The notes: generated from the sequence alone by a model not told the origin. DNA of 64,000 bases from Nevskia sp964451925 (GCA_964451925.1 CAYVKA010000011.1:31258-95257), one strand, 5' to 3'; shown: positions 54,062-62,793, counted from the stretch's first letter. A program made the numbers and translations.

Positions 54062-55557
54062 TGAAACTTGGTATCCCGCTCTACGGGCGGATACTGGCGT
54101 GGCTGCTGCTGAACCTGCTATGCGTGCTCACCGTGCTGCTTGTGATCATGCCGGAACGGCTCGGTATCGGCTGGGCACCGCTGTTGTCGAACGCGGCAAG
54201 GGACCGGCTGCAATCGGTCGGCGAGACCATCGCAGTGGACGTCTGGCCGGTACTCGGCGGCACGTTCCACGTCGATCTGCAGCGTTACGACATGCTGTAT
54301 CAGGTTGAATTCTCTGTTTATGAGGGTTCTGGAGTGCGCCTTGCCGGGGCCGAGGATCTGCTCGTACCTCCGGAGGTGACCCAGGAGATTCGCCGCACTC
54401 CGCTGCTGATGCTGCGCGACGCACCCGCGGCCGGAGAGTCGGTGCCTGCAGGCCAGTTGGCTTCCCCCGCGCCTCCTCGTCCGGTTCGGCTGCCGGGATG
54501 GCCGCATCCGGACCGTAGCGTGCTGATGCAGCGCATTTTCGTTTTGCACCTCGCCGGCCGCTATTGGGTGGGCATCCGCACGCCAATCCCGGTCGCCGAC
54601 GGCGGCCTGATTCCGGCCACTATCGTCGCGTCGACCGCGAGCTTCTGGCATTTCATCCGCTTTCTCAATCTGCGCGAATGGGTGGATGCCAGCTTATTGA
54701 TCCTGCTGTTGTCGGCCCTGTTTTGGCTGCCATTAATTTGGTCTCTGATTAGCGCGTTGACGCGCATCACAAAGGTGGCCGAGCGGATTGCAGACGGCCA
54801 TTTCGAAGCACGTATCAGGTTTCGGCGCCGCGACGAACTGGGGCAGCTTGCAGGCGTGGTAAACACCATGGCGGAGAGGCTCGACAGCTTTCTCAACAGT
54901 CAGAAGCATTTTCTTGCCAATATTGCGCATGAGGTGTCGTCGCCATTGGGCAGGCTGCAAGCCGGCCTTGAGGTGCTGCAGCGGCATGTCGACGAATCGG
55001 GCCAGGGCGCATTTCTGGACGTACATGAGGAAGTGCAGTTGCTGGCAGAACTGGTGGGGGAGTTGCTGGCGTTCTCGCGCGTCGGTATCGGCGAGAACCG
55101 GCTGAAGCTCACCGCCATCTCCGTCTATGCCCTGACGCTGTCGGTACTGGACCGGGAGAACGCAGGCGGTAACGTGGTAGTGTCGGTTCCGGCCAATCTA
55201 CAAGTGCGAGCCCATCCAACCGTACTCGCCCGGGCTATCGGCAACCTGGTGCGCAATGCGATGCGTTATGCCGGCACGGCCAATGGGCCGATCGAACTGT
55301 GTGCGGAGCCATCCGGTCGTACCATATCGATCGTCGTTAGGGACCGTGGTCCAGGCGTCCCGGAAATGTCGTTGCTGAAGCTCGGTGACGCCTTCTACCG
55401 TCCAGAAAGCGCCCGTCGCCGTGAAACCGGCGGGCTCGGACTGGGTCTGGCAACCGTGAGAAACTGCGTTGCCGCCTGCGGCGGTACCGTTGCGTTCAGG
55501 AATCGCGAAGGGGGCGGCTTCGAAGCGGAGATCACGCTGGCGCGGCCCGGGTTTTGA
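54061..55557 (+). CDS. CpxA-like sensor histidine kinase
   Basis: A 498-residue inner-membrane kinase. The first helix (about 9-33) and second helix (about 203-225) flank a periplasmic sensor of about 170 residues with a Pro-rich stretch and no recognised fold. HAMP is at about 225-278. The phosphorylation site is His290 in FLANIAHEVSSPLGRLQ, where VSS replaces the common LRT/LRS. The ATPase domain shows the N box NLVRNAMRYA, DRGPGVP and GGLGLGLATV. Start ATG 54061 shares its A with the regulator's TGA, so the two are translationally coupled. It is expected to sense envelope conditions, in line with the neighbouring secretion genes, and to phosphorylate Asp70 of the regulator. Confidence 0.93.
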   Translation: MKLGIPLYGRILAWLLLNLLCVLTVLLVIMPERLGIGWAPLLSNAARDRLQSVGETIAVDVWPVLGGTFHVDLQRYDMLYQVEFSVYEGSGVRLAGAEDLLVPPEVTQEIRRTPLLMLRDAPAAGESVPAGQLASPAPPRPVRLPGWPHPDRSVLMQRIFVLHLAGRYWVGIRTPIPVADGGLIPATIVASTASFWHFIRFLNLREWVDASLLILLLSALFWLPLIWSLISALTRITKVAERIADGHFEARIRFRRRDELGQLAGVVNTMAERLDSFLNSQKHFLANIAHEVSSPLGRLQAGLEVLQRHVDESGQGAFLDVHEEVQLLAELVGELLAFSRVGIGENRLKLTAISVYALTLSVLDRENAGGNVVVSVPANLQVRAHPTVLARAIGNLVRNAMRYAGTANGPIELCAEPSGRTISIVVRDRGPGVPEMSLLKLGDAFYRPESARRRETGGLGLGLATVRNCVAACGGTVAFRNREGGGFEAEITLARPGF

Positions 55558-55884
55558 GTTGATGCGGCGACAGGGGTAAGGTGCGCCGCGACGGCGAGAC
55601 GCTGGTGCAGCTCCTCACACGCCTGAACGCCGCCCTTGAGCTGGCCTATGAGCGCCAGCACTTCATCGACGAGATCAATAACGGGCCGGACTACTGAACA
55701 TGGACTACTCGATCTGATCAGCCGTGGGAAGGCGGCCTTGGCCTGACGCTTACGGGGTAAATGACCTGCAACCGAAGAATGGCTGCACGACGTGCTACGG
55801 TAGCGCCGTGACCGACCGTGAAGTGTTCATGTACAAGACGGCGGACGTGGGCTTCAAGCGGTACAGACTCGACAGTGAGCGTTG
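55558..55884. other. Gene-poor spacer between convergent genes
   Basis: About 330 bases between the kinase stop and the end of the minus-strand EpsI-like gene. Apart from the possible remnant at 55581-55697, no frame has a convincing start or family. No good intrinsic terminator for either side was seen. Confidence 0.4.
55581..55697 (+). pseudogene. Possible remnant of a small protein gene
   Basis: A 38-codon frame (VRRDGETLVQLLTRL through DEINNGPDY) has the look of a real protein tail: an amphipathic helix and low rare-codon use. It lacks a Shine-Dalgarno sequence, and a stop lies just upstream. It may be the 3' fragment of a lost gene. The family was not recognised. Confidence 0.2.
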
Positions 55885-56562
55885 CTACCCGCCTGTCGAG
55901 TTCAGCGCGGCTGCCAGCTTCTGAGCCGGCTCCAGGTCCAGCATCGCCGCCGTATGAAGGAACTCGTCGAGCAGCTGGGCTTCCGTAATGGCGGAAGCAT
56001 CTTGGCCCGTCGCGTCAGTGTGGTCGATGACAATAGAAAACGGCACAACCGCGGGATTTGCGGTTGGTGTGAAGGATTTGAGTCGCCAGGTTAGCCACAA
56101 CGTATCGATTGTCAGCGGCCGTGTTTCGGCACAACCTTGGGCTGAACACTCAGTAGCAGCAGCCAGGCGCAAATGGTTATTGGCACGAAGTATGACGACG
56201 TCGAATATCGCGTTGCCAGTCAATAGCTTTACAGTGCGCAGGGATTCAGACTGCAATGTTTCACCCTGCACCAGATAGCAATAGGCGCCGTTGTGAGGAA
56301 GGCGTGTGTTGCGATAGAAATCAAGTTGTACTGTTGTGCTGTTGCCGTTCAACGCTGAGTACAGCGCGCCCTCTTCGATTGTTGATCCGAATAGCGGATG
56401 ATGCCAGTGCTGTGTGGGCTTGTAGCCGGACACCGCTTGTGGCAGCAGCACAATCGACGCAGCCTCCATGCTGGCGCTGATGTTCGCACGCGCATCGACG
56501 GCGCGACTCGCGCCGAGTGCCACAAACACGGCAATAGCAAGGGCCGCTAATTTTGCACGCAT
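55885..56562 (-). CDS. EpsI-like exosortase-associated protein
   Basis: A 225-residue protein starting at ATG 56562, which overlaps the end of the exosortase gene by 16 bases. A signal or anchor helix (LAALAIAVFVALGAS, residues about 4-22) precedes a periplasmic domain with the features of EpsI-type proteins: a GYKPTQHWHHPLF-like segment, VQLDFYRN, PHNGAYCYLVQG and a C-terminal helix. EpsI domains are either fused to or encoded beside exosortases and are thought to assist them. The longer frame upstream runs through exosortase codons and lacks a signal, so it is rejected. Family assignment rests mainly on position plus weak resemblance. Confidence 0.72.
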   Translation of the reverse strand: MRAKLAALAIAVFVALGASRAVDARANISASMEAASIVLLPQAVSGYKPTQHWHHPLFGSTIEEGALYSALNGNSTTVQLDFYRNTRLPHNGAYCYLVQGETLQSESLRTVKLLTGNAIFDVVILRANNHLRLAAATECSAQGCAETRPLTIDTLWLTWRLKSFTPTANPAVVPFSIVIDHTDATGQDASAITEAQLLDEFLHTAAMLDLEPAQKLAAALNSTGG

Positions 56563-57431
56563 TCGCGTTTGGCCAGCCGGGGAATGCCGAACAAGAACAC
56601 CGCTGCGCACGTAAACAGGAGTCCCCCAATTACGTAGTCGATTTGCGTGCCGTATTGGCCGAGTACAGGGAGCCGCAATGCAAACCAATAATAACCGATC
56701 ACCGCGCACAACCTGATCAGGTTGAAAACATAAGCCAATGCAACTGCGCCGACGGTATAGGTCACCCAGCGCAAAGCCGGCATTTTCCAGATGTAGCCAA
56801 CGACCAAAGCCATGTATCCCATGGTTGCCGCGCCGCGCAGTCCGTCACAGCCTGGGGCGATGAAGATTCCGAGGTTTGAAGAAAACATGAGTTTCAGCGC
56901 GCTGCCAGTAACGGGCACGTTGATAAGATGGGCAAAGGCGCGAGCCGTTCTTGCGCCAATAGCTTGCAGGGGCCCATCCACCAAAAATCCGAAGAAATGC
57001 GGAATCGGGTTGACAAACACCAGTAGCAGAAGCGGAAACCGGGTGGCTCGCCAGGCACGGGTGCCACCAAACAGCAGTACCACCCCGCTGAAATAGACAA
57101 ACAGCAACAGGCCGATCGACATATACATCAATGTCCCGAGCAGCAGTGCGGCGACGATCAGCGTCAGTCCCCACCAAGTTCCACGAGTGCCCCACGTCTC
57201 CGGCTTCCACTCATACAGAGCCAAACACAGGCTGGTGGGTGGAATTAACATCCCGAAAGAACGAAGGTCGTCGTTAATCCATGTATTCCAAAGCTGCTGC
57301 AGCAGGTAGGAAAATGTCACCAGCCCGGCGATGACCAGCAGAACGGCGATGCCTGCAGTCCAACGAGTCAGGCTGTCAGGGTTGCCATCAAGTGAAACAG
57401 CGGAGACGTGCTTATTGGAAACTACGTTCAT
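56547..57431 (-). CDS. Exosortase (XrtJ-like, PExPT-CTERM type)
   Basis: A 294-residue multi-pass membrane protein of exosortase type, a transpeptidase-like enzyme thought to cleave PEP-CTERM-type tails. Conserved positions are the catalytic Cys195 in IAPGCDGLRGA and Arg240 in FNLIRL. The usual third residue, a His within a later HxxxG motif, appears to be Asp265 (QIDYVIGG). The NPIPHFFGFLVDGPLQ segment is also typical. ATG 57431 follows GAAGGA by five bases and is preferred to the longer frame. It is followed by the EpsI-like gene. The exact PExPT motif in the small protein at 46716 supports an XrtJ-type assignment, which I make from memory of exosortase subfamilies. Confidence 0.82.
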   Translation of the reverse strand: MNVVSNKHVSAVSLDGNPDSLTRWTAGIAVLLVIAGLVTFSYLLQQLWNTWINDDLRSFGMLIPPTSLCLALYEWKPETWGTRGTWWGLTLIVAALLLGTLMYMSIGLLLFVYFSGVVLLFGGTRAWRATRFPLLLLVFVNPIPHFFGFLVDGPLQAIGARTARAFAHLINVPVTGSALKLMFSSNLGIFIAPGCDGLRGAATMGYMALVVGYIWKMPALRWVTYTVGAVALAYVFNLIRLCAVIGYYWFALRLPVLGQYGTQIDYVIGGLLFTCAAVFLFGIPRLAKRECVQN

Positions 57432-57546
57432 CGTTCCTTCGCTCCACACTGACATCTGCGCCTGCGAGACTTCACAGCACTTCAGCATGTGGATATTCCA
57501 CTTGTAAAGGCTATAAGAGAATGATGACGGTCGTATTGCCGTTGTT

Positions 57547-57574
57547 CTTTACAAAGTATTAGTGTCAGCTTTAC
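57547..57574 (-). promoter_or_regulatory. 22-bp phased CTTTAC pair upstream of the exosortase gene
   Basis: CTTTAC at 57547-57552 and 57569-57574 (plus strand), 22 bp apart, lie 116 bases upstream of the exosortase start codon; read in the gene direction they are GTAAAG boxes. A further GTAAAG on the plus strand is at 57504-57509. The surrounding 57480-57600 region is AT-richer than its neighbours. Confidence 0.5.
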
Positions 57575-57665
57575 ATGTTCTTAAACAATCCGGCCGTAAG
57601 CAGTGGCGCGACATTGAGTTGTGATTGAGAGCGGCTAAAAGCGCTTGTGAGTGTTTCGTCGTCGA

Positions 57666-59708
57666 CTACTGGACTGCAGATAGAGCCACATTCCGCTCGC
57701 CGCGGCGAAATTCGTCGTATTGCGCTAACGTGCCAAAAAAAACCTCGCCTGTCGCTTTCGAGCCGATACCTGGGACATTAAGCGAACCCGAGTACTGCCA
57801 CATGGTCCATGGATTTCGCCCGCCTAGGTTGAGCCGATCGCTTATAGTTCCTTGATCACCATATGCATTGAGCTGAAGCATATAGGTATCCGAACGGGCG
57901 TCTGTCAGTATCGAGAGGTTGTAGCGGTTGCCGACTAGCATCGGGGTTTTGCCCCATGTCGCTCTTATCGCGGCCGCCAGCTTTAGAATTTCATCCTGCG
58001 CCGCGGTCGTTCCCATACGCTGGTAACAACCCAATTGCACTGAGCCCTTGGGTTGATCGACGGTAGGTGTCACCAGTTCGATTCCAATCGGAAGCAAGTC
58101 CGGGGCCGGCTTTACCAGCCTGCGCAGTTGCTCAAGCTGCTGCTCTGCCGTTAAACAAAAATTGAACTTGAGATATGCTCCGCGATCGACGCCGAGCGCG
58201 GCTGCATGCGGCCAGTGATCCGCGAAGCTTACGTCCTTTCCTGCCCACCCAATCGCGCGGATGTAGAGAAAGCGCGGCAGAGAGCTGTGCGAGAATTTGT
58301 TCCAGTCGATGTAACCATCTGCCGACGAGAGGTCGTAGCCCTTAACGGGGTATATCACTAGCGGCTTGAAGATCTTGATATCGGGTCGGCCCTTGAGACT
58401 GCTGATCGGGCCTAAGGGAATGTTCAACGAATCCGCAACCTCGTCCGGCGAAGGGGGCGGCAGGGAGGACGGTGGCTTCAGTGCGGGATGCGGAACGGCC
58501 TCGCGTGTCCCTTGAATGGCGCCTATGGACGTGATGCTCCCAACGGCCCCGCCAGGCGTGGATTGATCGATCGAAGCGGTTTCGACGGGTGAACCAGGCG
58601 AAATGGGATTCAAATACGGCTTAATGCTCGACACCAGCGCAGAGGATGGGCTGCCGGAAATGAAGAAGAAGCCGCCTTCTGCCGAGCCTTCCTGCACCGG
58701 ACCGAAATAGGGAGCGCTAAGCGACAGGAAGTGAGGGTCGGCCTTGGTCTGAATGGAATTGATCTTGTAGAACGATCCCGACAGGTAGTTGTAGAGCGGG
58801 AGACTAAGCGTCAAACCGCCGTGGCTTGTCACCGAAGTCCCATCGGTCAAGTAGAAGCCACCGCTTTGAGTGTCGGCATCGCCATTCTTGATTCCATTCA
58901 CGATGAGATCGAAGAACAGGCTTCCACGCTGAGGGATCAGCGCCTGGACCTCGTTCTTGGGCGATCCAGCGGTAATGGCAAACGATCCGGGGCCGTTCGG
59001 CACGCCGGCGGCACCTCTGTCACCCGGCGTAAAAATATTTGCGCCGAAGCAGGCGTTTATAAGCGTCAGAACATGAAAATAGTGCGAGGCGAGGCTGGAA
59101 ACGTCGGCAGTAAAATTCGTCATCTTGTAGATGCCGGACGACCCGTTAGGGTCATCTGCCGAACTCAAGATGAACGCAGCTTGAGAACTCGGTGTCTGCG
59201 GACGACCATGCCCGCTGTACGCGATCAGAAGGCGAGCCTTCGCTTTGCCGTCAGATCCACGATAGTCATCGGCATGATTCGGTAGATAGTCCTCAAGAAA
59301 GTAGTTGATATTGTCCACTGTCGCATCCGCATTGCGCAGAAAAATCACCTCGTCAAACTTCTGGTCGTTTGTCAGGAAATTCTGAAGATTTCTGGCATCA
59401 GCTGCAGCTGCGGAAAGATTGTGGCCTGGAATCTTCGGATAGTCATCGATGGCAATGATAAAACCGATCAGTCGGGTATCCGATGCGTGGCTCACCCCAA
59501 GGAGTTCGCGAACGATCGGCGATAGTGTGCCGGCGCCCTTGTTGTACTGGACGATGAAGGGGCAGTAGCGAGCCTCTCGAGCTGGTGCGCCGTTGGAGCA
59601 GGTGCCGCTATAGTCGGTCGGCGGAGCCTGTCCGTGCGCCGGCGCGGACAACAGCAGGTACAGCGCGGCTACATTCAAAAGATGTCGCAATTGCCGTAGT
59701 CGAATCAT
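57666..59708 (-). CDS. Secreted caspase-like peptidase fused to a GH25-like muramidase domain
   Basis: A 680-residue protein with a signal peptide (LLNVAALYLLLSAPAHG, cleavage near residue 27). A caspase-fold (peptidase C14) domain occupies about 75-345, with the dyad His168 in AYSGHG and Cys220 in LINACFG. A Pro/Ser-rich linker (about 365-440) leads to a C-terminal GH25 (Chalaropsis-type lysozyme) fold, about 450-665: VKGYDLSSADGYIDW, GVDRGAYLKF and PWTMWQYSG. In the GH25 part the DxE catalytic pair reads G542-I-E544, so the first Asp is missing and hydrolysis is doubtful; it may only bind cell wall. Its ATG overlaps the stop of the upstream GH25 gene by four bases. Exported bacterial caspases with a wall-binding domain are unusual. 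Confidence 0.85.
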   Translation of the reverse strand: MIRLRQLRHLLNVAALYLLLSAPAHGQAPPTDYSGTCSNGAPAREARYCPFIVQYNKGAGTLSPIVRELLGVSHASDTRLIGFIIAIDDYPKIPGHNLSAAAADARNLQNFLTNDQKFDEVIFLRNADATVDNINYFLEDYLPNHADDYRGSDGKAKARLLIAYSGHGRPQTPSSQAAFILSSADDPNGSSGIYKMTNFTADVSSLASHYFHVLTLINACFGANIFTPGDRGAAGVPNGPGSFAITAGSPKNEVQALIPQRGSLFFDLIVNGIKNGDADTQSGGFYLTDGTSVTSHGGLTLSLPLYNYLSGSFYKINSIQTKADPHFLSLSAPYFGPVQEGSAEGGFFFISGSPSSALVSSIKPYLNPISPGSPVETASIDQSTPGGAVGSITSIGAIQGTREAVPHPALKPPSSLPPPSPDEVADSLNIPLGPISSLKGRPDIKIFKPLVIYPVKGYDLSSADGYIDWNKFSHSSLPRFLYIRAIGWAGKDVSFADHWPHAAALGVDRGAYLKFNFCLTAEQQLEQLRRLVKPAPDLLPIGIELVTPTVDQPKGSVQLGCYQRMGTTAAQDEILKLAAAIRATWGKTPMLVGNRYNLSILTDARSDTYMLQLNAYGDQGTISDRLNLGGRNPWTMWQYSGSLNVPGIGSKATGEVFFGTLAQYDEFRRGERNVALSAVQ

Positions 59709-60748
59709 GGTGTTACGGGAAACTCCTGCACGCTCAGCGCCGCATAGAGCGCTGGCAGAGAGCCCTTATAGATATTGCTATCGAAGGTGCCGTTAAAGCC
59801 TGTGGCCATGGCCCCTGAATCCGTGAACTGCCAAAGCAACCATTTGGCGTCTCCAATCGAACGCGGATCTTCGCTTGCGCGGGACGACACGGAGTAGTCA
59901 GCGAGCCATAGCGGTGCAGCCTTCATCGCTGAAGACATCGGCGTGTTCTTCATTCGTTGAGTCCACCAGGCATGGGCGGTGTAAATCATCGTGGAGCGAT
60001 GTAATTGGGTCTGCACTTCCTGGATGAAGGCATCCATGATGGCGACAATGTCCTTAGGCGACCGGCCTTGCCAACGATCAGGCAACCGTGCGCCCGCCTT
60101 ATCCCATTCGAGGTCGACTACAGGGGGCATGTCCGTGGGGAGCAGGCCGCCGTTCGACTTGATCACCTTGATGAAGGTATCTGCTTGCATTGTTCCCCAT
60201 TTGGCGGGATCGATCGTGCAATCGCCGCCTTGGCACGCAGACAGGAAGTGATAGGCCCCACGATGAATCTGCTTGCCTGCGGGCAAAGCACCGGCGCGCT
60301 TCCAAAAGTAGGCAAATCTCCCGTCCAGGCCATAAGCACCTTGAGTCGCCTTCATATAGAGAAATTCGACATTCCGGACTTTGAGCATTTCCATCGGGAA
60401 CGCGGGATTGGTGTAATGGCTGATGTCGACGCCAAAAAACGAGTTGACTCGCGGCTTGTTCAAGGCTGAATCAAACGTTGTATCGCCCGGGAATCGAAAC
60501 GGACCGACAAGATTGAACGTCTGCGTTGCTTGTTCCAGACGTGCCGCGTCGTCGCGACTGCCTGTTCGATCGGCGGCCTGAATTTCCTCAAAGAGCTGCT
60601 GGCGGGAGAGGTCGTCGGTCAAATCGGCGAGGCCAAGAGAGGCCGCATCGGTGGGTTCTGGGGCCGCCGTGGAAATCTGCCCTTTGGCGGCGGTTGTCAG
60701 CATCCCAAACGCGAACAACAGAGTAGTCCACCGGATCGACCTGAGCAT
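59705..60748 (-). CDS. GH25-family muramidase (lysozyme-like), secreted
   Basis: A 347-residue protein with a signal peptide (LLFAFGMLTTAAKG, cleavage near residue 23), a helical linker (about 35-95) and a complete GH25 domain (about 100-340). The active-site residues Asp108 (FFGVDISHY), Asp212 and Glu214 (VVDLEW) are intact, with supporting motifs YMKATQG and HRGAYHFL. The enzyme should hydrolyse the beta-1,4 bonds between N-acetylmuramic acid and N-acetylglucosamine in peptidoglycan. ATG 60748 has AGGGG about eight bases upstream; the 47-codon extension has no signal. The gene overlaps the following caspase-GH25 gene by ATGA and is presumably co-translated, giving an active muramidase and a caspase partner with an altered GH25 domain. 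Confidence 0.9.
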   Translation of the reverse strand: MLRSIRWTTLLFAFGMLTTAAKGQISTAAPEPTDAASLGLADLTDDLSRQQLFEEIQAADRTGSRDDAARLEQATQTFNLVGPFRFPGDTTFDSALNKPRVNSFFGVDISHYTNPAFPMEMLKVRNVEFLYMKATQGAYGLDGRFAYFWKRAGALPAGKQIHRGAYHFLSACQGGDCTIDPAKWGTMQADTFIKVIKSNGGLLPTDMPPVVDLEWDKAGARLPDRWQGRSPKDIVAIMDAFIQEVQTQLHRSTMIYTAHAWWTQRMKNTPMSSAMKAAPLWLADYSVSSRASEDPRSIGDAKWLLWQFTDSGAMATGFNGTFDSNIYKGSLPALYAALSVQEFPVTP

Positions 60749-60822
60749 TGCATAGCCCCTCGCTTGGTTAGCTATTTGACGTTGCATATCCCTGCGTATC
60801 CTCATTTTGTCGTTCACTGGCG

Positions 60823-62793
60823 CTACTTGCGCATCTTCAGCAGCAAGATGAGCAGGATGACGATGACCAAAAATAGCAGCCACCACCATTTCGTGAAGAG
60901 GGCGGGCGGGTTGGAACCAGGGCTGCTGGTGAACTGGCCCACCGCGGGTGGCTCTGGCGCGTTGATGAAAACCTTGCTGGCCTGGTTGTCGCCAATCACC
61001 GCCACATCCAGCGTGCAGGCGTCGAGCAGTGCGCCTGGCTTGACGCCGGCCGCTGTGCAGACTGCGCGCGTGCGTTCGGCCACCGCGGGAGGCAGATCGG
61101 CCGCGTAGAAAGGCTTGGCGGCAATACCGTGCTCGGGTTCCCGTTCGCCGCAGACTGCCAGCAGCGACTCCTCTGGCTTTACCCGCCAGCTGTCGGCATA
61201 GCCGCCGTACAAGTCCTGGAAGCCATAAGGGACGCTCAGCGCGGTGCCGTTGCGCAGGCCGAGCTGGTTGACGTTGCCGTTTGGATTGGCGAGCAAGCCG
61301 CTGATTGTGGCCGGCCAGTGACCAAGGCCGACTGAGACATTGATCCAGGTCGCGTTGACCTCGGCGATCACTGAATCGCCGCTCTCGCTAATGATGGAAT
61401 AGTGGTTGCCGTGGCGCATGATCTTGACCCCGTCGGCGGTGACCAGCGAATTCCCATCGGCCAGGTCGGTGATTTGTCCGTCCACGCTCAGACGGTTCGG
61501 CGCCAAGCAGACGGCCACCCTGGATCGTCCCATTTGCGTGGCCACCGCGTGGTTCACATCTGCGTTCGGCCAGGTGGGTGCGCCGGACACCTGGCGCGTC
61601 TGAACCATGAAGTCAGCGTCGGATCTCAGCAGGACGAAGTCGCCAGCGGCCTGGAAGTCGTAGAACAAACCGGCGTTCGTCCGCAAATGGGTGTCGCCGA
61701 TGCTGGCAGCAGCCGCGCAGTTCGAAAGAGCGCCGCCGGCGCTGCTCTCCTCGAAGATCAGGGCCGGCCCCGGCGGCGATGGAGCCGGAGCCATAGGCCC
61801 AAAGCTGAGATTGTTCGTCTCCCCGGTGAAACTCTCCGTGTCACAGAGCGGGGCTGCGCTGCCCCCATAAATGATCTGGTTTCTGGGCGTGATTGCGGCG
61901 CCATTGTTGAAACTGGCCTGGCTGTCATTGAAGAGGCCAAACACATTGAATTCGGCGATCTGCCAGCTGGCCGCCGCGCCGACGACATTGTCGCCCGTCA
62001 CCATGTACATCATGCCGGGCCCCGCACCGGTCCAGAAATAGAGCGTGTCGGCGGCCGTGCTCAAGTTGGCGGTCATGACGAGATTGCCGAGGTTGGCAAT
62101 CGGTTGATTCGGCACCGCGGTGCCATTCGTGCTGTTCTTATAGCAGTCCGAGCCGAGCTGGTTCCAGTTCTGGCCGTTCGGGCAGGTGCCGTATCCGATC
62201 AGCCAGTACTGCATATAGATGGCGCCGGCGCTGCCGTTGTTGGTGAAAAAGAACTGTTCCCACGCCAGGCAGCCGGCTGCGCCTCCGGCACAGGCCGTGG
62301 CGCTCTGGAAGGTGTTGGTGTTGATTTGCAGCATATAGGCATCGGTGACGGGCGGTCCCGAGTTGCCGATCGGTGAACTCTCGCTGGTGACCCCGCTGAC
62401 CGTGAAGCTGCCGGTGGCCGACGAGATGAGTCCGTTCGGCGCCTTGGCCGATACATCGCCGCCGCTGCGTCCAACCAAGCCGGGGCGGGAGCCGTGGCTT
62501 GGGTTTCCCGGGTTGGGTGGCGGTTTTATGCACTGCAACTCGTGCCACTGCTTGTCCGGGTAGGTGGCCTGGAAACAACCCTTCTTGGGAGGTGGCAGGT
62601 GTTTCATCGATTCGTGCCAATCCTGCCGCGCCTTCGTCTCTTCGGGCGAGAGCCTTTGTTCGCCCACAGGAGTGGTGGTTCCCGGATTGGCCGGTGCGGC
62701 GCCAGCACGGTAGGGCAGGAGCCCTGACAACAGAATCGCAGCGGCCAGGAAGCGAACAGATGTCCTGATGCCTGTCCCCGAGTACCTGTTCAT
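60823..62793 (-). CDS. Secreted VWD-domain protein with C-terminal membrane anchor
   Basis: A 656-residue protein. A signal peptide (LAAAILLSGLLPYRAGA) opens it. The long middle contains several Cys pairs and no recognised fold (about 60-355). A von Willebrand type D-like segment starts at SIGDTHLRTNAGLFYDFQ (about 360-520). A C-terminal hydrophobic helix with a basic tail (WWWLLFLVIVILLILLLKMRK minus its last residues) should anchor it. I choose the second ATG (62793), eight bases from GGAG; the first ATG (62799) is only two bases away. It lies 74 bases upstream of the GH25 gene on the same strand and may lead that operon. The role is unknown; adhesion or surface scaffolding is plausible. 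Confidence 0.78.
   Translation of the reverse strand: MNRYSGTGIRTSVRFLAAAILLSGLLPYRAGAAPANPGTTTPVGEQRLSPEETKARQDWHESMKHLPPPKKGCFQATYPDKQWHELQCIKPPPNPGNPSHGSRPGLVGRSGGDVSAKAPNGLISSATGSFTVSGVTSESSPIGNSGPPVTDAYMLQINTNTFQSATACAGGAAGCLAWEQFFFTNNGSAGAIYMQYWLIGYGTCPNGQNWNQLGSDCYKNSTNGTAVPNQPIANLGNLVMTANLSTAADTLYFWTGAGPGMMYMVTGDNVVGAAASWQIAEFNVFGLFNDSQASFNNGAAITPRNQIIYGGSAAPLCDTESFTGETNNLSFGPMAPAPSPPGPALIFEESSAGGALSNCAAAASIGDTHLRTNAGLFYDFQAAGDFVLLRSDADFMVQTRQVSGAPTWPNADVNHAVATQMGRSRVAVCLAPNRLSVDGQITDLADGNSLVTADGVKIMRHGNHYSIISESGDSVIAEVNATWINVSVGLGHWPATISGLLANPNGNVNQLGLRNGTALSVPYGFQDLYGGYADSWRVKPEESLLAVCGEREPEHGIAAKPFYAADLPPAVAERTRAVCTAAGVKPGALLDACTLDVAVIGDNQASKVFINAPEPPAVGQFTSSPGSNPPALFTKWWWLLFLVIVILLILLLKMRK

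Noticed and set aside
55724..55924. 66-codon plus-strand frame overlapping the end of the EpsI-like gene
   Set aside because: It overlaps a better-supported gene on the other strand and lacks a start signal or family features.
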